NCBI GenBank assembly: GCA_011503125.2
Contig: WWBZ02000040.1
Coordinates: forward strand, 2,666,001 to 2,730,000
Direction: 5' to 3'
Length of the DNA: 64,000 nucleotides
Source of the DNA: Botryosphaeria dothidea
Lineage: Eukaryota; Ascomycota; Dothideomycetes; Botryosphaeriales; Botryosphaeriaceae
In this document: positions 10,388 to 23,462 of the stretch, piece after piece
Numbering within the stretch: the stretch's first letter is position 1
Layout of the letters: each line of letters starts with the position of its first letter
Made by a program: the position numbers and the translations under genes
Notes under the pieces: model-generated
The model's database searches: none
What the model saw: only the letters and a program-made list of their open reading frames with translations
Told to the model about the DNA's origin: nothing

Positions 10388-12533
10388 ATGGTTCATTCAC
10401 TCCCTCTCTGAAATTCTATGCCGTTTGGCTCCTTGCTTCTCTTCCGCAAGGAGTCGTCCCCGCGGCCTCATCGCGGACTCTCGGAAATGCACCCTTGTTG
10501 GATTTGAAGGCCGCTACCAAGCGTTCCGACACTCTTCGCCGTAGTGACAAGATTCAGACCACGAAGTTTGCTGACCTTCTCTATGCTGATGGTGAGCTCG
10601 CTTCTCTGGAATTCCATAGATGTCTGCTAAAATCATACAGCCGACAACACTGGCAGCCAGAATTCCGTTTTCTACTCTAGAGTTCAAGCTCAGTCAAACA
10701 AACAGGTGCTCATGCTTGAAGATATCGAGGACCAGCTGGATCACATTGAGTGCACGAAGTCTGGCATTGAGCTTGGTTTCCCCAATGAGGACATCTTCAC
10801 GGACGCAGAGGATGTGATTTCCAACTTGGAGGGTGGATATGTTATTGTCGCTCATGCTGGATGCAACCAGGAGGGTTCTCGCTCGGTGTTCCAGTAAGCC
10901 ACTTCAGTCAAACTTGGATCCCAGAAGCTCACAATTCAGGGTCGACGACGTCACCGCATCCGAAGACAACATGACTATCACCCTTGTTACAACGAAGAAG
11001 CAGTGGAAGGAAGCCTTCAACCACTTCAGCCTTGACTACGGATACTCTCAGGAACACCATGAGTTGAGGAGGCATCAGTATCAGCGCAGGCAGGCAGCGG
11101 CCACGTCCCAAGCTCCTGCTTCCACTCAAGCGCCTGACACCCCTGGAAGCAGCACTGCCGCAACCTCGACCTCTGCTTTCTTGAGCCACACTACTATCTT
11201 GCCTTCCAACGCTTCCCAAGCCACCGCGACCTCGGTTGCTCTCAACCTGTTCCACGAAGAAGCAAACACGACCTTCACTCTGCCTCCTGGCCTTGTAATG
11301 ACCTTGCCCAACACTCATTTCACCCTTGGATGCAGGCACTGCAAGACTACTGGAAACCTTAACCTTACTCAGGGTGGTTGGGAGCTCGACTGGCCCGATA
11401 TGGACGATATTGTTGAGATGGACTCTGTTGCTGATGTCTTCAAGATGGGATTCGTCCAGCTTGCTCTGAACGACTTCTCTGCTTACATCGAGCTTCAGGC
11501 TTCTCCGGCTGAGTCTGGTGGTTTGGTCATTCCGCTTTTCACTGCTCCTGCTGTTGGTTTCAGGGTGAGGAAATCAATTGTTGCGGTATCACAGAATTCG
11601 ACATGCTAATTATCCGGTCCAGATCCCCGAACTCGGTACTGCTGGTATCATGTTCGAGCCTGCGCTTACCTTCAACTGGGCCCTGACCGGCGGTATCCGC
11701 ATGTCTTACGGATTCAACTTGACGGTAGCACCGCTGGTCCTTTCAAAACAAACCGCCAATGACTGACATGTACCAGATCCCCAGCGCCATTGCCACTCTC
11801 AACTTCACTGACCTTGACTCGTCCGACATCAAGGGCTTGTCAGTGCTCTCCATCAACCCTTCTTCAGAGTCCATACTTACCACCCCGATCCAGGGAAAAC
11901 TACACCATGGAAGCCCTCCCCTTCCAGGCCAACATCTCCGACATCAACCTGCAGCTGCACGTCGCCCTGCGCCCGCGCATCGAACTCGCCTTCGGCCTCT
12001 TCGACAACGACCTCCTCGCCGAAGCGGGCACCTATCTGGATTTGCCCATCGCCAACATCAACATCACGCAGCTGGCGTCGTCGCACCACAACAGCAACTG
12101 CGAGAACGTCGAGGAGCCGCCCGCCGACGAGGCCGACTTCCACTCGACCTTCTCGAACCTGACCCACATCGCCGCCGGCGTCGACGTCGGCGCGGGCGTG
12201 GACGTGCGCATGCAGGCGCAGCTGCCCGTCCTGCGCGACCCGGCCTTTGCGACCTCCTGGAGCATCGCGTCCATGCCGGCGACCACGCTGCCGACGGCCT
12301 GTCTGGTGTACCAGACGGGCGCGCCGGCCGGCGCCGCGTTCACGCCCGCGGCGACGAAGCTGGCGGCGATGAAGAAGGAGAAGCAGCAGAGCGGCGGGGT
12401 GCTCGGCGAGGGCAGCGACAGCGGTGCATCGGATTCTGGAGTCGGTATGGTGTTGAGTCTCGTTGTGAATGTTGTCGCTTTTTGGGGATGTGTGCTAACG
12501 GTTGCAGCTTTGAACTTGACCATTGGGTTGTAA
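10388..12533 (+). CDS. secreted fungal protein, DUF7029-like N-terminal region, seven exons
   Basis: Exons: 10388-10591, 10641-10893, 10940-11564, 11623-11724, 11777-11838, 11894-12444, 12508-12533. All six introns are GT-AG, 46-63 nt, and their phases fit. The N-terminus is secretory (KFYAVWLLASLP...). A region with LMLEDIEDQLDHIEC, GGYVIVAHAGCNQEG and LVTTKKQWKEAF recalls the DUF7029 family of extracellular fungal proteins; I assign it from memory of that pattern. A Ser/Thr/Ala linker follows, then a beta-rich C-terminal half with several N-x-S/T sites and a short hydrophobic end (ALNLTIGL). From ATG 10388 the frame closes after seven codons unless one base is added in the CCC at 10402-10404; with it, exon 1 ends in the needed phase. 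Function unknown; extracellular or wall location inferred. Confidence 0.72.
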
Positions 12534-13001
12534 GAATGTTTGCAGGTTGCCTTTTTTCGCGATTTCTTCTGGACCTTTCGCAGATGATGCCGGATGGTTC
12601 GCGGGTGTTGACGTTGGTGGATTGAGTTCTTTGTGGGATGGTTACATCCGGACTGTTGGAGAAGACGCCCATTTCGCGGCATCGATTGGTGTTGGGCGAC
12701 CAGGAATTATTTGAGCATGGCTGCACGCGCCCGCGTATCAGAGCGGGGGTGGCAGCATAGGGAAACCGTGACATCATTGGTGGTTAATTCGATTAGCGAG
12801 GTTCGGAGATAGAAGAAGAGCGGACGCGGCAGAGAGAGTCACAAGCAAACCAACCAACATACGATACCTCTCTTCAGGCGAACACCTGTTCGGTTTGGGG
12901 GCCGCCTGCCTAGCTCTTTCTCGCGCCTCCAGCGTCTCAAAATTGAGAACTCCAACTCTGACTTGCCAAAACCATCTCCCATACTATCGCCTGTGTAACG
13001 T
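12534..13001. other. intergenic
   Basis: 3' flank of the secreted-protein gene and promoter side of the next plus-strand gene. The minus-strand frames here are shadows of the preceding gene. Nothing else recognised. Confidence 0.45.
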
Positions 13002-13730
13002 GTGATGGACGAACCCCCACCGCTGTCGCATGCGACGACGACAACAACGGCGCCCACCAGCGACGACGCCAACAATGACGAGCCCACCACCAGCCCACCA
13101 GCCGAGGCACCAAGCGAGCCCGCCGCGGACAAGCCACTCGAACACGAACCAACCTCCACCGCACCGAAGCGCACGTCCAAGTCGAAGAAGCCCGCCCGCC
13201 TCACCCTCTCGTCCGACGAGCTGCTCGAGTCCCTCCGCGCCGGCAATCTGCCCGAAGACGTCAACAGCGAGAAGGCCGACATGCCCAGCCGCAGCGCGCT
13301 GAGGCGCCGCACCCGCAGGTCCATGGCTTCGTCCGCCAGCGCCGTCAGCCCGCCGCCGCATCCGTGGCCGCAGCAGCCGCCGGCGGCGGTGACGACGACG
13401 ACGACGACGATGTATTTTGGCGGGGTGCAGCATGATGCGGGGTCGGCTGGGGAGGGTGGGGCGCAGCGGGAAGGGGAGAGGAGTAGAGGTGGTGGTGAGG
13501 TTTCGGCGAGCGAGTCGGATTTGGAGAGTCATGGGGAGAAGGGGGAGAGCGAGGCTGAAGGGGAGGGCGAAGGCGGGAAGGCGGAGGGGATTGAGCGGTG
13601 GATGCGGGATCAGCAGCCGCCGGGTGCTGCGGAGGGCGGCGGGAAGCCTGCGGATGAAGGGTATGGGTCCGAGGAGTTGGATGAAGGAGCACGGAGAACG
13701 CTGGAGGAGGAGCCGGTGAAGGTTCGGTAA
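13002..13730 (+). CDS. disordered, low-complexity protein of unknown function
   Basis: A single uninterrupted frame of 242 residues from ATG 13002. The N-terminal third is Thr/Pro/Ala-rich. A basic block follows (APKRTSKSKKPARL), then the most conserved-looking segment (LTLSSDELLESLRAGNLPE and PSRSALRRRTRRS). A Gly/Glu-rich acidic tail with several SE/ESD stretches completes it. There is no signal peptide or membrane segment. The basic blocks could be nuclear localisation signals, which is inference. High GC means overlapping frames are open on both strands, so I chose this frame for its start, length and SSDELLESLRAGNLPE segment. Confidence 0.55.
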   Translation: MMDEPPPLSHATTTTTAPTSDDANNDEPTTSPPAEAPSEPAADKPLEHEPTSTAPKRTSKSKKPARLTLSSDELLESLRAGNLPEDVNSEKADMPSRSALRRRTRRSMASSASAVSPPPHPWPQQPPAAVTTTTTTMYFGGVQHDAGSAGEGGAQREGERSRGGGEVSASESDLESHGEKGESEAEGEGEGGKAEGIERWMRDQQPPGAAEGGGKPADEGYGSEELDEGARRTLEEEPVKVR

Positions 13731-14112
13731 CTTGGCATGGTGGTCTACCTCAGGCGCATGGAGTTTGGGTTGCATTGGAGATTATCAAAGATTTTGGATG
13801 CGGACGTCAGGTCGGCATTTTGGGAGTACTTAAACCGGGCTGTTGGACATAGGCTGGAGACTGCGGTGTGTTGTAGATGGTAAAGAGCGCATAATATGGG
13901 AGCAAATATGCTGAACTTAGCGATGGAAGAGTTTTGGATAACAGTGGAAAGATGGTACATCCCAAAAAGCTCTGTCCGTCTCCTACCTACGTTGACTATT
14001 GGCTCGTGCCTTTCGTAGGATTTCTTCGCGGCCTGATTCTCGCGCTTTTGCCTGCTTGACATGTCGTGTGATTTGTGGGCATTCTATGACGTGGTATTTC
14101 ATTGCTTCTACG
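13731..14112. other. intergenic
   Basis: Nothing recognised beyond the expected 3' and 5' flanks. The start of the next gene may lie at 14086 instead of 14113, both ATGs in the same frame. Confidence 0.4.
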
Positions 14113-14959
14113 ATGTCCATGCCTACTTCAAACTTTCGGCGTCCATTCTCCTCCTTTGCTTGCTTTCCTTTGCCACTGCACGAAACGATGTCGACTTCAC
14201 CACCAACCTCTATCCGCTGGAAAACTACTCTGCAAATGAAAAAAAATCACTTCTGAGAAGGACGCCAAGGCATCTAGCAAAGACGCTGGTCCTTCATCCC
14301 CTCGCCTTGCTGCTGACAATTATGGTGCACCGAAGCACTTTCGCAAAAGCAGCCTGGAGATTTCTATTCCCAAGTCTTCACTGCTCTCTTCAGCAGAGAC
14401 CAAGCAGCCCGCCAGAGTTGAGGACGATGAGCACCAAGCCGAGACAGAGACAGAGGAAGGAGATGAGTCAGTGCCGCCCACCGATGCGGAGGAAGCGGGC
14501 TTTACTCCATGGTTGAGTAACACTGCCCGCTACTTCTGGTCAACTTTGGACAGGGTAATTATGTCTACACACTTCAGTGGAAAAATCGCTGACCATTGTA
14601 TGAAGGCCTACGAACTGCACGTGGATGATCGGAACGAGGAGAGCCGTGGGCTTATCCTTGAAACGTTGATGCGCGGTTCAGTCCCTATTGCATGCAGATG
14701 CCAGCTACTCCAGCTGCTTGCCTGTCTCATGCCATGGGAACAGGGACAGGACTGCCTGAATGAGGCCGAGGAGTTGTGTCAAGAGATGGACAGGCTTGTA
14801 CCGTACAGCGAGCAAGTCACAGAGCTAAGGACCAAGAACGCCGACCTCCGAAGTGCACTTCAAGAGGAACACGCAATCCCAGACGATGATGATGAACCCA
14901 AGGAAGGGGATGAAAAGACAGCCGTTCTCGCTGAGGAGAACGAGGAGACCGAAGAGTAG
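14113..14959 (+). CDS. unknown protein with acidic C-terminus, one frame break at A8
   Basis: No family recognised. From ATG 14113 (an in-frame ATG also lies at 14086) the frame runs through a Ser/Pro-rich N-terminus to the A8 run at 14239-14246. With one A removed it continues as TSEKDAKASSKDAG, PKSSLLSSAETKQPARVEDD and GFTPWLSNTARYFWSTLDR. A 51-nt intron (14555-14605, GTAATT to ATGAAG) follows; it has no stop and keeps frame, so it could be retained. The second part has a Leu/Cys-rich segment (CRCQLLQLLACLMPWEQG), a possible short coiled coil and an acidic tail to the stop at 14957-14959. Without the extra A the two exons give exactly 265 codons. Confidence 0.5.
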
Positions 14960-15774
14960 CTCCTAATCGCAGATGCTGTGCAGCAGAGCATGAGCTGGGG
15001 CAACCGAGGGCGCTCGTTGGGAGTCAAGTTCAGGAACAGCCCACCTACCCCTGGGATGTGCCATTCAGCGCAACTCTAGAGAAGACGGGTGCACAGGGGA
15101 TGCAGGATGTTGTGTATTGGAGCTGGGCACATGGGAACAAACGATGATGCCACTTGGGATCTTAGTCTCTTCTTGACGAGAGTGGACATCCACTAAACGC
15201 TTCGGCATTTTTCTTTCGGTTCACCAGTTACTACATCAAAAGGCCTCTTGACGACTAATAAGGTACAAGTCTGCAGTGCCTCAAAGCGAAAGCTATGTAG
15301 AGAGCATAGTGTAATTTGATGGTATCTAGGTCGACTTGTGTTTGTTGATAAATTGTGATTCGGCCACGGAATTCGGTGATCTGTGGGAGTTTTGAAAGTT
15401 CGATATGTAAATTAGTAGAGAGATGAGATAAGGTGAAGTGTATCACAGCGAGTGTTGTTGAATAGCAAGAAAAATTGACTCCGCACGAAGGCTGCTTTTG
15501 AGCAGCTCGTGTCAAGTGTAGAGAGGAGACTGTCTGACTCACTTGTACCCTATCACTGCGTCTGGCCAAAAGCACAATCTAATCATATCCGAGGGAAATT
15601 GAAAGCGAACAGCGCAAATGTGCGTCTATCTGATAGCCGGTAAATCGCGTCATCGAGCAGACCAGGCCGACGTACTCGCTGTCCGTCGGCTTGGACCATC
15701 CTACACTTTGCCCGAATCTGACACGCTCTTCCTCCTGTAGCATTTGGTCTTCTCTCTCGTTCATCTTCTACTGA
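14960..15774. other. intergenic
   Basis: No supported gene. An AT-rich stretch near 15230-15570 has only chance frames. The 5' exon of the next gene may be hidden at its right end. Confidence 0.4.
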
Positions 15775-16271
15775 CATCGATCCACCACGTCTTCACCAAC
15801 TTCGCCCCCACCACCCTGGCCGAGGTCACACATTGCCAAGGCACTCCCCGACGGACCACCGAAGGCATCTGGCCAGAAACTCGTCAAGGCCAAAAAGACC
15901 GCCCAAAACAATGTGACGCCCCTGAAAACGGTCAAGAAGAGCTGGAAGAAAATATTCGACAAGCTGAAGGTAAGAGTCCAGCACATAATGCGAAACTGGA
16001 GTTTTCCAGTGAGGATCGGATATTGGGTATCACCAGGAGAATGGTAGAGCAACATATTGACTAACAAGAGCAGGGCAAGAACACTGGTATTGTTATCTCC
16101 AAGGAGAAAAGGCAGGCAAATAAAAGGCGCAAAGAGATCCGACAACACATGAAGGAATTGCGTGACAAGCTGGACAAACTCGCCGCTCAACTCAGAGACA
16201 TATTGGATGAGCTGGACCGCTGCACAAAGGAGGAGCAGGAACTGACTGATTTTATTGAGGAGCTACTCTAA
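15775..16271 (+). CDS. small basic coiled-coil protein, start unresolved
   Basis: No family recognised. The clear coding part is 15775-15969 (IAKALPDGPPKASGQKLV, LKTVKKSWKKIFDKLK), joined across a 104-nt intron (15970-16073, GTAAGA donor, AGCAG acceptor) to 16074-16271. Exon 2 codes a Lys/Glu-rich helix (RRKEIRQHMKELRDKLDKL, LRDILDELDRCTKEEQEL) ending IEELL. The heptad-like Leu spacing suggests a coiled coil. The frame has a stop at 15772-15774 and no ATG after it. The true start must therefore lie in an unseen upstream exon or across a frame break near 15770-15820, where a neighbouring frame reads FTNFAPTTLAEV. Confidence 0.42.
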
Positions 16272-16367
16272 TCGCTACACCAGCGGCAGTCAGGTTCAGT
16301 CTCGTCCATGAGACATTGACGCAGAAAACAAAGTTGTCCGTTGGGGGAAGGACAGGGATTGAGGCTG

Positions 16368-16601
16368 TTACTTGTAGATTTGCTCTTTTGTTTCTTCAAA
16401 ATTGCCGTCTGGGTCACTCACTCTACTGGTTTCTCGGATTTCGAGGTGAAAAAGCACTCCATAACTTTCTGGCCTTCCGTTCAACGGCTTAGGTGGCGTG
16501 ATTTTCTCCAATTCTGATCGCGAAAACGTCCTTTCCATAGAGCCAATCCACTCCCTCAGCATATCTCTTCCTCTCTGAAAATTTTTCATTTCAGGGGTCA
16601 C
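16368..16601 (-). CDS. small unknown ORF, possibly the last exon of a longer gene
   Basis: A 77-residue frame (KNFQRGRDMLREWIGSMER, PPKPLNGRPESYGVLFHLE) with a protein-like, charged composition. The open frame extends upstream through WLNSDPFVTPEM, and a further segment at about 16640-16710 reads AAYKYSLHEVLIEG in a joinable phase. The gap between them would be an unusually short 34-nt GT-AG intron, so I do not assert it. No family recognised. Orientation is convergent with the coiled-coil gene ending at 16271. Confidence 0.35.
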   Translation of the reverse strand: MTPEMKNFQRGRDMLREWIGSMERTFSRSELEKITPPKPLNGRPESYGVLFHLEIRETSRVSDPDGNFEETKEQIYK

Positions 16602-18618
16602 AAAAGGGTCACTGTTGAGCCACCCTATCGAGCAAAGAGAAAATGATAATGCAGCTACCTTCTATAAGCACTTCGTGAAGGGAATATTTGTATGCTGCTC
16701 GGGTGTGTGTTCTGAGCTGTTAAGTGGTCGAGGGGGAGATGGTACGTGGGACAGAAAGATCCCGGAGCTGTGTACCGGCGAAAGACAAGGATAAATGCAC
16801 ATTTGACGTCAGCACCACGCCCTTTCGATGCTGAGCGTGACTGCCTGGAGGGAGAGATCGATCTCGGCTATTTTTAAGGTTCGGCCGACAGGGTCGGGGT
16901 AGCGGGGTCCACGTGAGCGCTAAAAATGCTTACCTAACTTTCACCCACACCAACACCTATAAAAACCTCTCCTCCCTCGCGCTCCTCCTTCCAGAAAACA
17001 TTCTGGTGCAAGGGCATGAGCTGCGCAAGTGAAGGGTAACCTGATGCCAGCTTTTTGCTAGTTGAAAACTACAACTAATGACCGCTTTTGTTGGCCTTCG
17101 GGTCGGCAAGGAATATTTGGAAACCCAAGGTTCTGGTATAAAACCAATCTTTTCGTTGCGTTGTTCGCCTTGCGCGGGCCCGCGAGGAAGAGACCAGGCT
17201 CATTTTCACACAATAAATGGAAGAATACGGTAGACATTTGGAAGTGTAGGGGTGGGCTGCTCGCGCGTGAGGAGTGAAAAGTTATAGCATCGTTTGCTGC
17301 TCATGTAGACACTCTTTGAAAGCCAAAATTTTCATCGCGGAAGATCAAGTTGTACAGATGTGCGCAGGTCTCAACGGATTCAACGTCCGTGATATGGTTT
17401 GCATTTCAGTCCGCTCTCCGGCCCCTGATTTGCGCTTGCATCAAACGGAACATGCCCAGTGCACCGTTTCCAAGCTTCTACGTTGCGTCCAGACATCTCT
17501 GACGCGGCAACGCAGAGCTCGACGCGTTTTCTGTTGTTTTGCTGTTCAGCCTCGCCTCCTGCGCCCGCACCCCTCCCTTTGCGACCGCAACCTCCCCCAA
17601 CGTGCCTACGCCGTGGCATATCCCATCCGCAGCTTTCCGTTATCGATGAGGCCATAATCCGCAACGATTGCGGACGATATCCTGCAACTCCACTGCTGAT
17701 CTGAAGATCTTGCAACGACCTCCGCGATCCGAGTTGATGGTTGGGCCAACGGCGAAACTGCGACGCGTAGGCAGCAACCAAACCCACGTCTCGACGCCCT
17801 GCAAAATGCCACATCCTATATCCCCATAACTACCTCTCGTCCATCGTCGCCTACGGTTACATAAATGCGCGTGTCGAACCAGAGGATGCTGGGGAATGGA
17901 TGATGCGCGAGGGGGTGAAACGCGGGTGGATGACACGCGACGACATCGTCGTGGCAGGTAGCAGTGCATGCTGCTCATGACAGAGTTTACATTCTGCTTC
18001 TCTATTGAACGGAATCTGTCTGTCACATCTGCTCAATACTGTCAAAGCTGTGGGGTGGCCGAGGCGTGCTGGCCGGGCAGATTGTCGCCACAACCGCAGG
18101 CAACAGGCATAAGCGGGCTGGCCACAGTGGCGCCCCCAAGAGATGCTCGGGCATCCGCTACCGCACGAGTGCTTCCAGCCAGCGGGCTCTTGTCGCGGTC
18201 TTTGCGGTCTTTCTCTGCCGCGAATGCGTCTGTTGTAGGTCTGTCGACTGACGGAGGGCAAGCACAACACCCAAAGCTCCCATTATTAAATAACACAAGC
18301 ACCCGGTGAAGAGCTAAGCCTAGAAATAAGCATATCGCGAAAGAGGTGACAATATCCATGTTGTTTGGAACATTTCTGGGACCTGGGTTGCCTCCGCTCC
18401 TTCTACAACGGCATCTGAGCTGCTACTTGGTGATTATGTAATACATTGGAGAACAGCCTACCTATGCGCTTCTGAACTATTATCGTGAAGAGTTGCCATT
18501 CGTAATTTAAAGCAAAGAAGCAGAGCAGAGTAAATACCAGGCGCTTGCACCTCCGTCTTTTAGCGATTAAACAGAACGTAGAAACCCCCACCATCAGCCC
18601 TCCGGCCCAAAACACCAT
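16602..18618. other. 2 kb region without a well-supported gene
   Basis: Contains a TATA-like TATAAAAA near 16959 and several short frames on both strands. The best candidate is the 105-codon minus frame at 18042-18359, listed separately. Nothing else shows family features. Confidence 0.4.
18042..18359 (-). CDS. possible small membrane protein (weak)
   Basis: A 105-residue frame begins with a hydrophobic stretch (SFAICLFLGLALHRVLVLF), then a Cys/Pro patch (GCCACPPSVDRP), an Ala/Ser-rich hydrophilic part and CGCGDNLPGQH near the end. The hydrophobic start suggests a signal or anchor. There is no family match and no exon structure, and the region is GC-rich, so it may be a chance frame. Confidence 0.22.
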   Translation of the reverse strand: MDIVTSFAICLFLGLALHRVLVLFNNGSFGCCACPPSVDRPTTDAFAAEKDRKDRDKSPLAGSTRAVADARASLGGATVASPLMPVACGCGDNLPGQHASATPQL

Positions 18619-20273
18619 TCACGCCTTCGCCACCCTCAACTTCACCTTCACGCCCTCACCGGGGCAGCTCGTCAACGTCAGTCCATGCTTCACGGCCCCG
18701 TCCATACCAATCCCTTCCAGCGAATCGAACCGCTGCAGCAGCCGCACAACCACATAACTCGCCTCCGTCAACGCGAACTGCTGGCCGATGCAAATGCGCG
18801 GGCCGCCGTTGAACGGCAGATACTCCCAGCCGACCTTCTTGCCCTCCCACCTCTCGGGCCTGAACTCGGCCGCGTCCGCGCCCCAGATGTCGGTGCGGCG
18901 CTGCATGACGTGCACGCTGTAGCCGACCTCGGTGCCGGCCCTGATGAAGACGGGGCTCCTGCCGTCGGGCCCGCCGCCGAGCGGCAGGGTGGTGTCGACC
19001 TCGGCGCGGCGGCCGTTCATGGGGACGACGGGGTAGAGGCGGAGCGTCTCGCTGAGGGTGTGCTGCAGGTACGAGCAGCCCTTGAGGCGCGCGAACGAGA
19101 TGTCGCTCGGGTCGGACTCGTAGGGGCCGAACTCCTGGAGGACGGCGTTGCGGAGCTTGTCGAGCTTGTCCGGGTGCTGGGCCAGCAGGCGGAACAGCCA
19201 GGAGAGCAGCGAGGCGGTGGTGTCGCGGCCGGCGAGCAGGATGTTGAGCAGCTGGTCGCGCAGCTGGATGGGGTCGCGCGTCTGCGCGGCGAGCGCGTTG
19301 AGGAAGACGTACTTCTCCTTGCCGCCGGCCGTCCGCTCGAGCTCCTTCTTCTCCTTGGTCAGGGCGAGCTGGACGAAGTGGTCGATGAAGGCGTGGACCT
19401 CGCGGCACTGCTTCTTGAAGTCGGGCGTGTGGGCGAGCCAGTACTTGCTTCCGAATCGGCTGGCGCGGGCGAGGTACCATTGCGACTTGTCGAAGGCGTA
19501 GGCGAAGAGGCGCTCGTCGCGCTCCGGTGGGACTTCTCCGCGGCCGCTCGAGTAATTGGGGAGGGCGTTAAGCTGGCTGTCGACACTCTCTCCAAAGAGG
19601 AATTCGGTCGCGGAATCGATGGTGAGACGGAAGAAGAGCGTTTGAATGTCAAAGATATCCGTCCAGCCATCTGCATTGAGTGGAATGGCTTTCAGCATGT
19701 TCTGAACATGCTCCTCTTCCAGCTTCAGGTCGCTGATCTGCTCGCGGGCGAATTGTGGACGAAGAAGAGCACGCGAATGCTCCCATTGCTTGCCGTCCGA
19801 GGCAAACTGAGCAGCACCTGTTAGATACCCGCCAGGGTACGCTCCGGAAAGGAAATGCTTACAATTCCATGGCCCAGCAACGGTTCAAAGTTACCATTCC
19901 TTCTCGGACCAAAGCCAAAGTCCTTGAACTGCGTTGCCAGCACCGCTTGGATGTTCTTGGGCTCAATGGTAAAGAAACTCTCTTCGCCAGCAATGGTGTT
20001 CCTCATGGTAGTCACAAGGCGGCCCTCGGACTGGCTGAGATCGGCAACACGTTCCTGGCTGTAGTCGGGAAGGCGTTTCTCCTTGTCGGCTTTCAAAAGC
20101 ATTCGCACGTTATAGATACCGAAGCGATCTCCGCGGTTGAAATTGGGGGCAGGCTTGCAACCCCAATCTCTGGCTTTGCGAGCGGCATTCCGGGAAGCTA
20201 CGAAACTCGAGATGGCAAGGTAGATGATGTAGGCAGCAACGGCCCAGAGGGCAAGGAAGACGGTAGGTTGCAT
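18619..20273 (-). CDS. cytochrome P450, CYP52-like (n-alkane/fatty-acid hydroxylase type)
   Basis: CYP52-type enzymes of the ER omega-hydroxylate alkanes and fatty acids with NADPH-P450 reductase. Exon 1 is 19863-20273 and exon 2 is 18619-19806, separated by a 56-nt intron (GTAAGC donor, CTCAG acceptor), giving 532 residues, full P450 length. The N-terminal anchor is TVFLALWAVAAYIIYLA. The I-helix oxygen-binding motif is AGRDTTAS, the ExxR motif lies in SETLRLYP, the PERF-like motif is FRPERW, and the heme loop FNGGPRICIG carries the Cys ligand. FASDGKQWEHSRALLRPQF after the intron is typical of the CYP52 clan. The frame is intact. Substrate is inferred from the family; other fungal CYP52-clan roles are possible. 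Confidence 0.92.
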
Positions 20274-21818
20274 TTCTCCTCTTCTGTTTGAATGATAAAG
20301 GCAGGGAGTAAGATCGAGGCAAGACTACTTTCAAGCAGATGTGAAAAAGCAGGGAAACTGGGTTTGGGAAGCAGCGTATTAATCGATGAGACGGATTTGG
20401 CGCTGTTTGCATGCAAGATATAAAACAGAATTTCTTCGGGCTGACATTTGCCGGCGGGGCATCACATGGGGCCGGGCGGGTAGAGCAAGAAGAAGGGAGC
20501 TAGAATCTCGGAAGACGAGGAACAAAAACGAAAGCAAAACAAGCCTGCGAGGAAACGAAACGAGGCGCAGTTGGGTCTGTAAGAACGACGCTGATGGCTA
20601 GGCTAAGAAAGGCAACAAAGGCGCGGCGGTAGGAGTGCGGTGGGGGCAAGAAAAGCGCCACGGGAGGGCGGCAGGTAGACACGACGAAACGGCGGCAGAA
20701 ACCTGAGTGCGGGCTGACGCGACGTGGATTTGTGGAACCCGTGATTCGCAGAGACGAGCACACGAGCAAGAGGACGAGAAGCGGCGGAGGGATGGCAAGT
20801 TTGTGGCAGGCAGCCTCGGTCGCACTGGAAAGGCGGGCATGAGACTCCGCGGACTCGGTATCTTCTGTCTCCCCGCCGCACCGTCCCCCGGCAGCCGGTC
20901 CAATGTGTTCGTCCGCCAGCCGCTTACATTTTAGTGCTTGCACCTTGCACTGTACCTTCAGTGCCTCGTGCTGCCCACCCTGTGCCACGATGCCTCGTTT
21001 CTCGTTCTTGCCCGTTCTGGGTCTGCTTTTATGAAATTGGGCGTCTTGTCACGCTATCACCTACACGCGCAAGAAGCCTAACCAAAGTAAGCCCGGATCT
21101 AACTTTGTGATATGGCCGGGGTGAAATATTCTCTTTCATCAAGATGAACATAAATCCATCATTGGCGCAAAGTCAGCTCGCTATTTCGGCAAAGCCGAAA
21201 CTTTCTTCTCGAAGCTTTGCCATGCCTCGTTAGTAAACAGTCTATACTGATTGTCTCTGAAAGTTTATATAGGCTTTTCTGTACGTTTTGAAGCCCTCGG
21301 CAACGATGCATAACCCATCTGTTTCACGACCATCTTACTCAGCTGGAGATTCTTGGTGGAACCTCTCCTGTTCGCTCGGCTTTCACCGCATAGCCGCCTT
21401 TCACCCCTGCAGCCGGGCAATTGTAAGCGCAAGGAGCACCAGTGGCTGCATATGAAGGAACAACAGCTGGCATTGTGCCACCCACGCCGCCAAGCCATGC
21501 ATCTGTAGTCTGATTGAACCGCCGCTCATCCGGCCATGCTGATCACTCTGAACGCCTTCGTAAGCACGCCGTGGCTTGCACGTCTCAAATTCCAATGAAA
21601 AGAGGACAACCCCCCCCCCACGATTGAGCTGGCAAGATAAATGGATAAGTACTGGTAAACAATCCTTCAATTAATGACTCGTCAGGTTGACCAGCAACAT
21701 TAGGATAATAGGTTATTGGAGACTCCGAACCAACAGTGATGCGCAATTTTGAATCAAGCAATCGTTCCTCGAAACCCCACCCTGCTTTCTCCTCGACCTC
21801 CATGACCACTACCAAAAA
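20274..21818. other. intergenic, P450 promoter side
   Basis: GC-rich at 20450-20950 with overlapping chance frames on both strands, then more AT-rich. Contains a C10 run at 21610-21619. No gene supported. Confidence 0.45.

Positions 21819-23462
<1,644 letters not shown>

Noticed and set aside
16640..16830. Two extra 5' exons for the small minus-strand ORF at 16368-16601
   Set aside because: One junction would need a 34-nt intron, shorter than any other in the window, so the model is not asserted.
18685..19824. 379-codon plus-strand frame
   Set aside because: Antisense of the P450 coding sequence, where high GC keeps several frames open; the P450 motifs fix the real strand.
20500..20988. 162-codon minus-strand frame upstream of the P450
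   Set aside because: Arg/Pro/Ser-rich low-complexity translation of a GC-rich promoter region; other frames are equally open.
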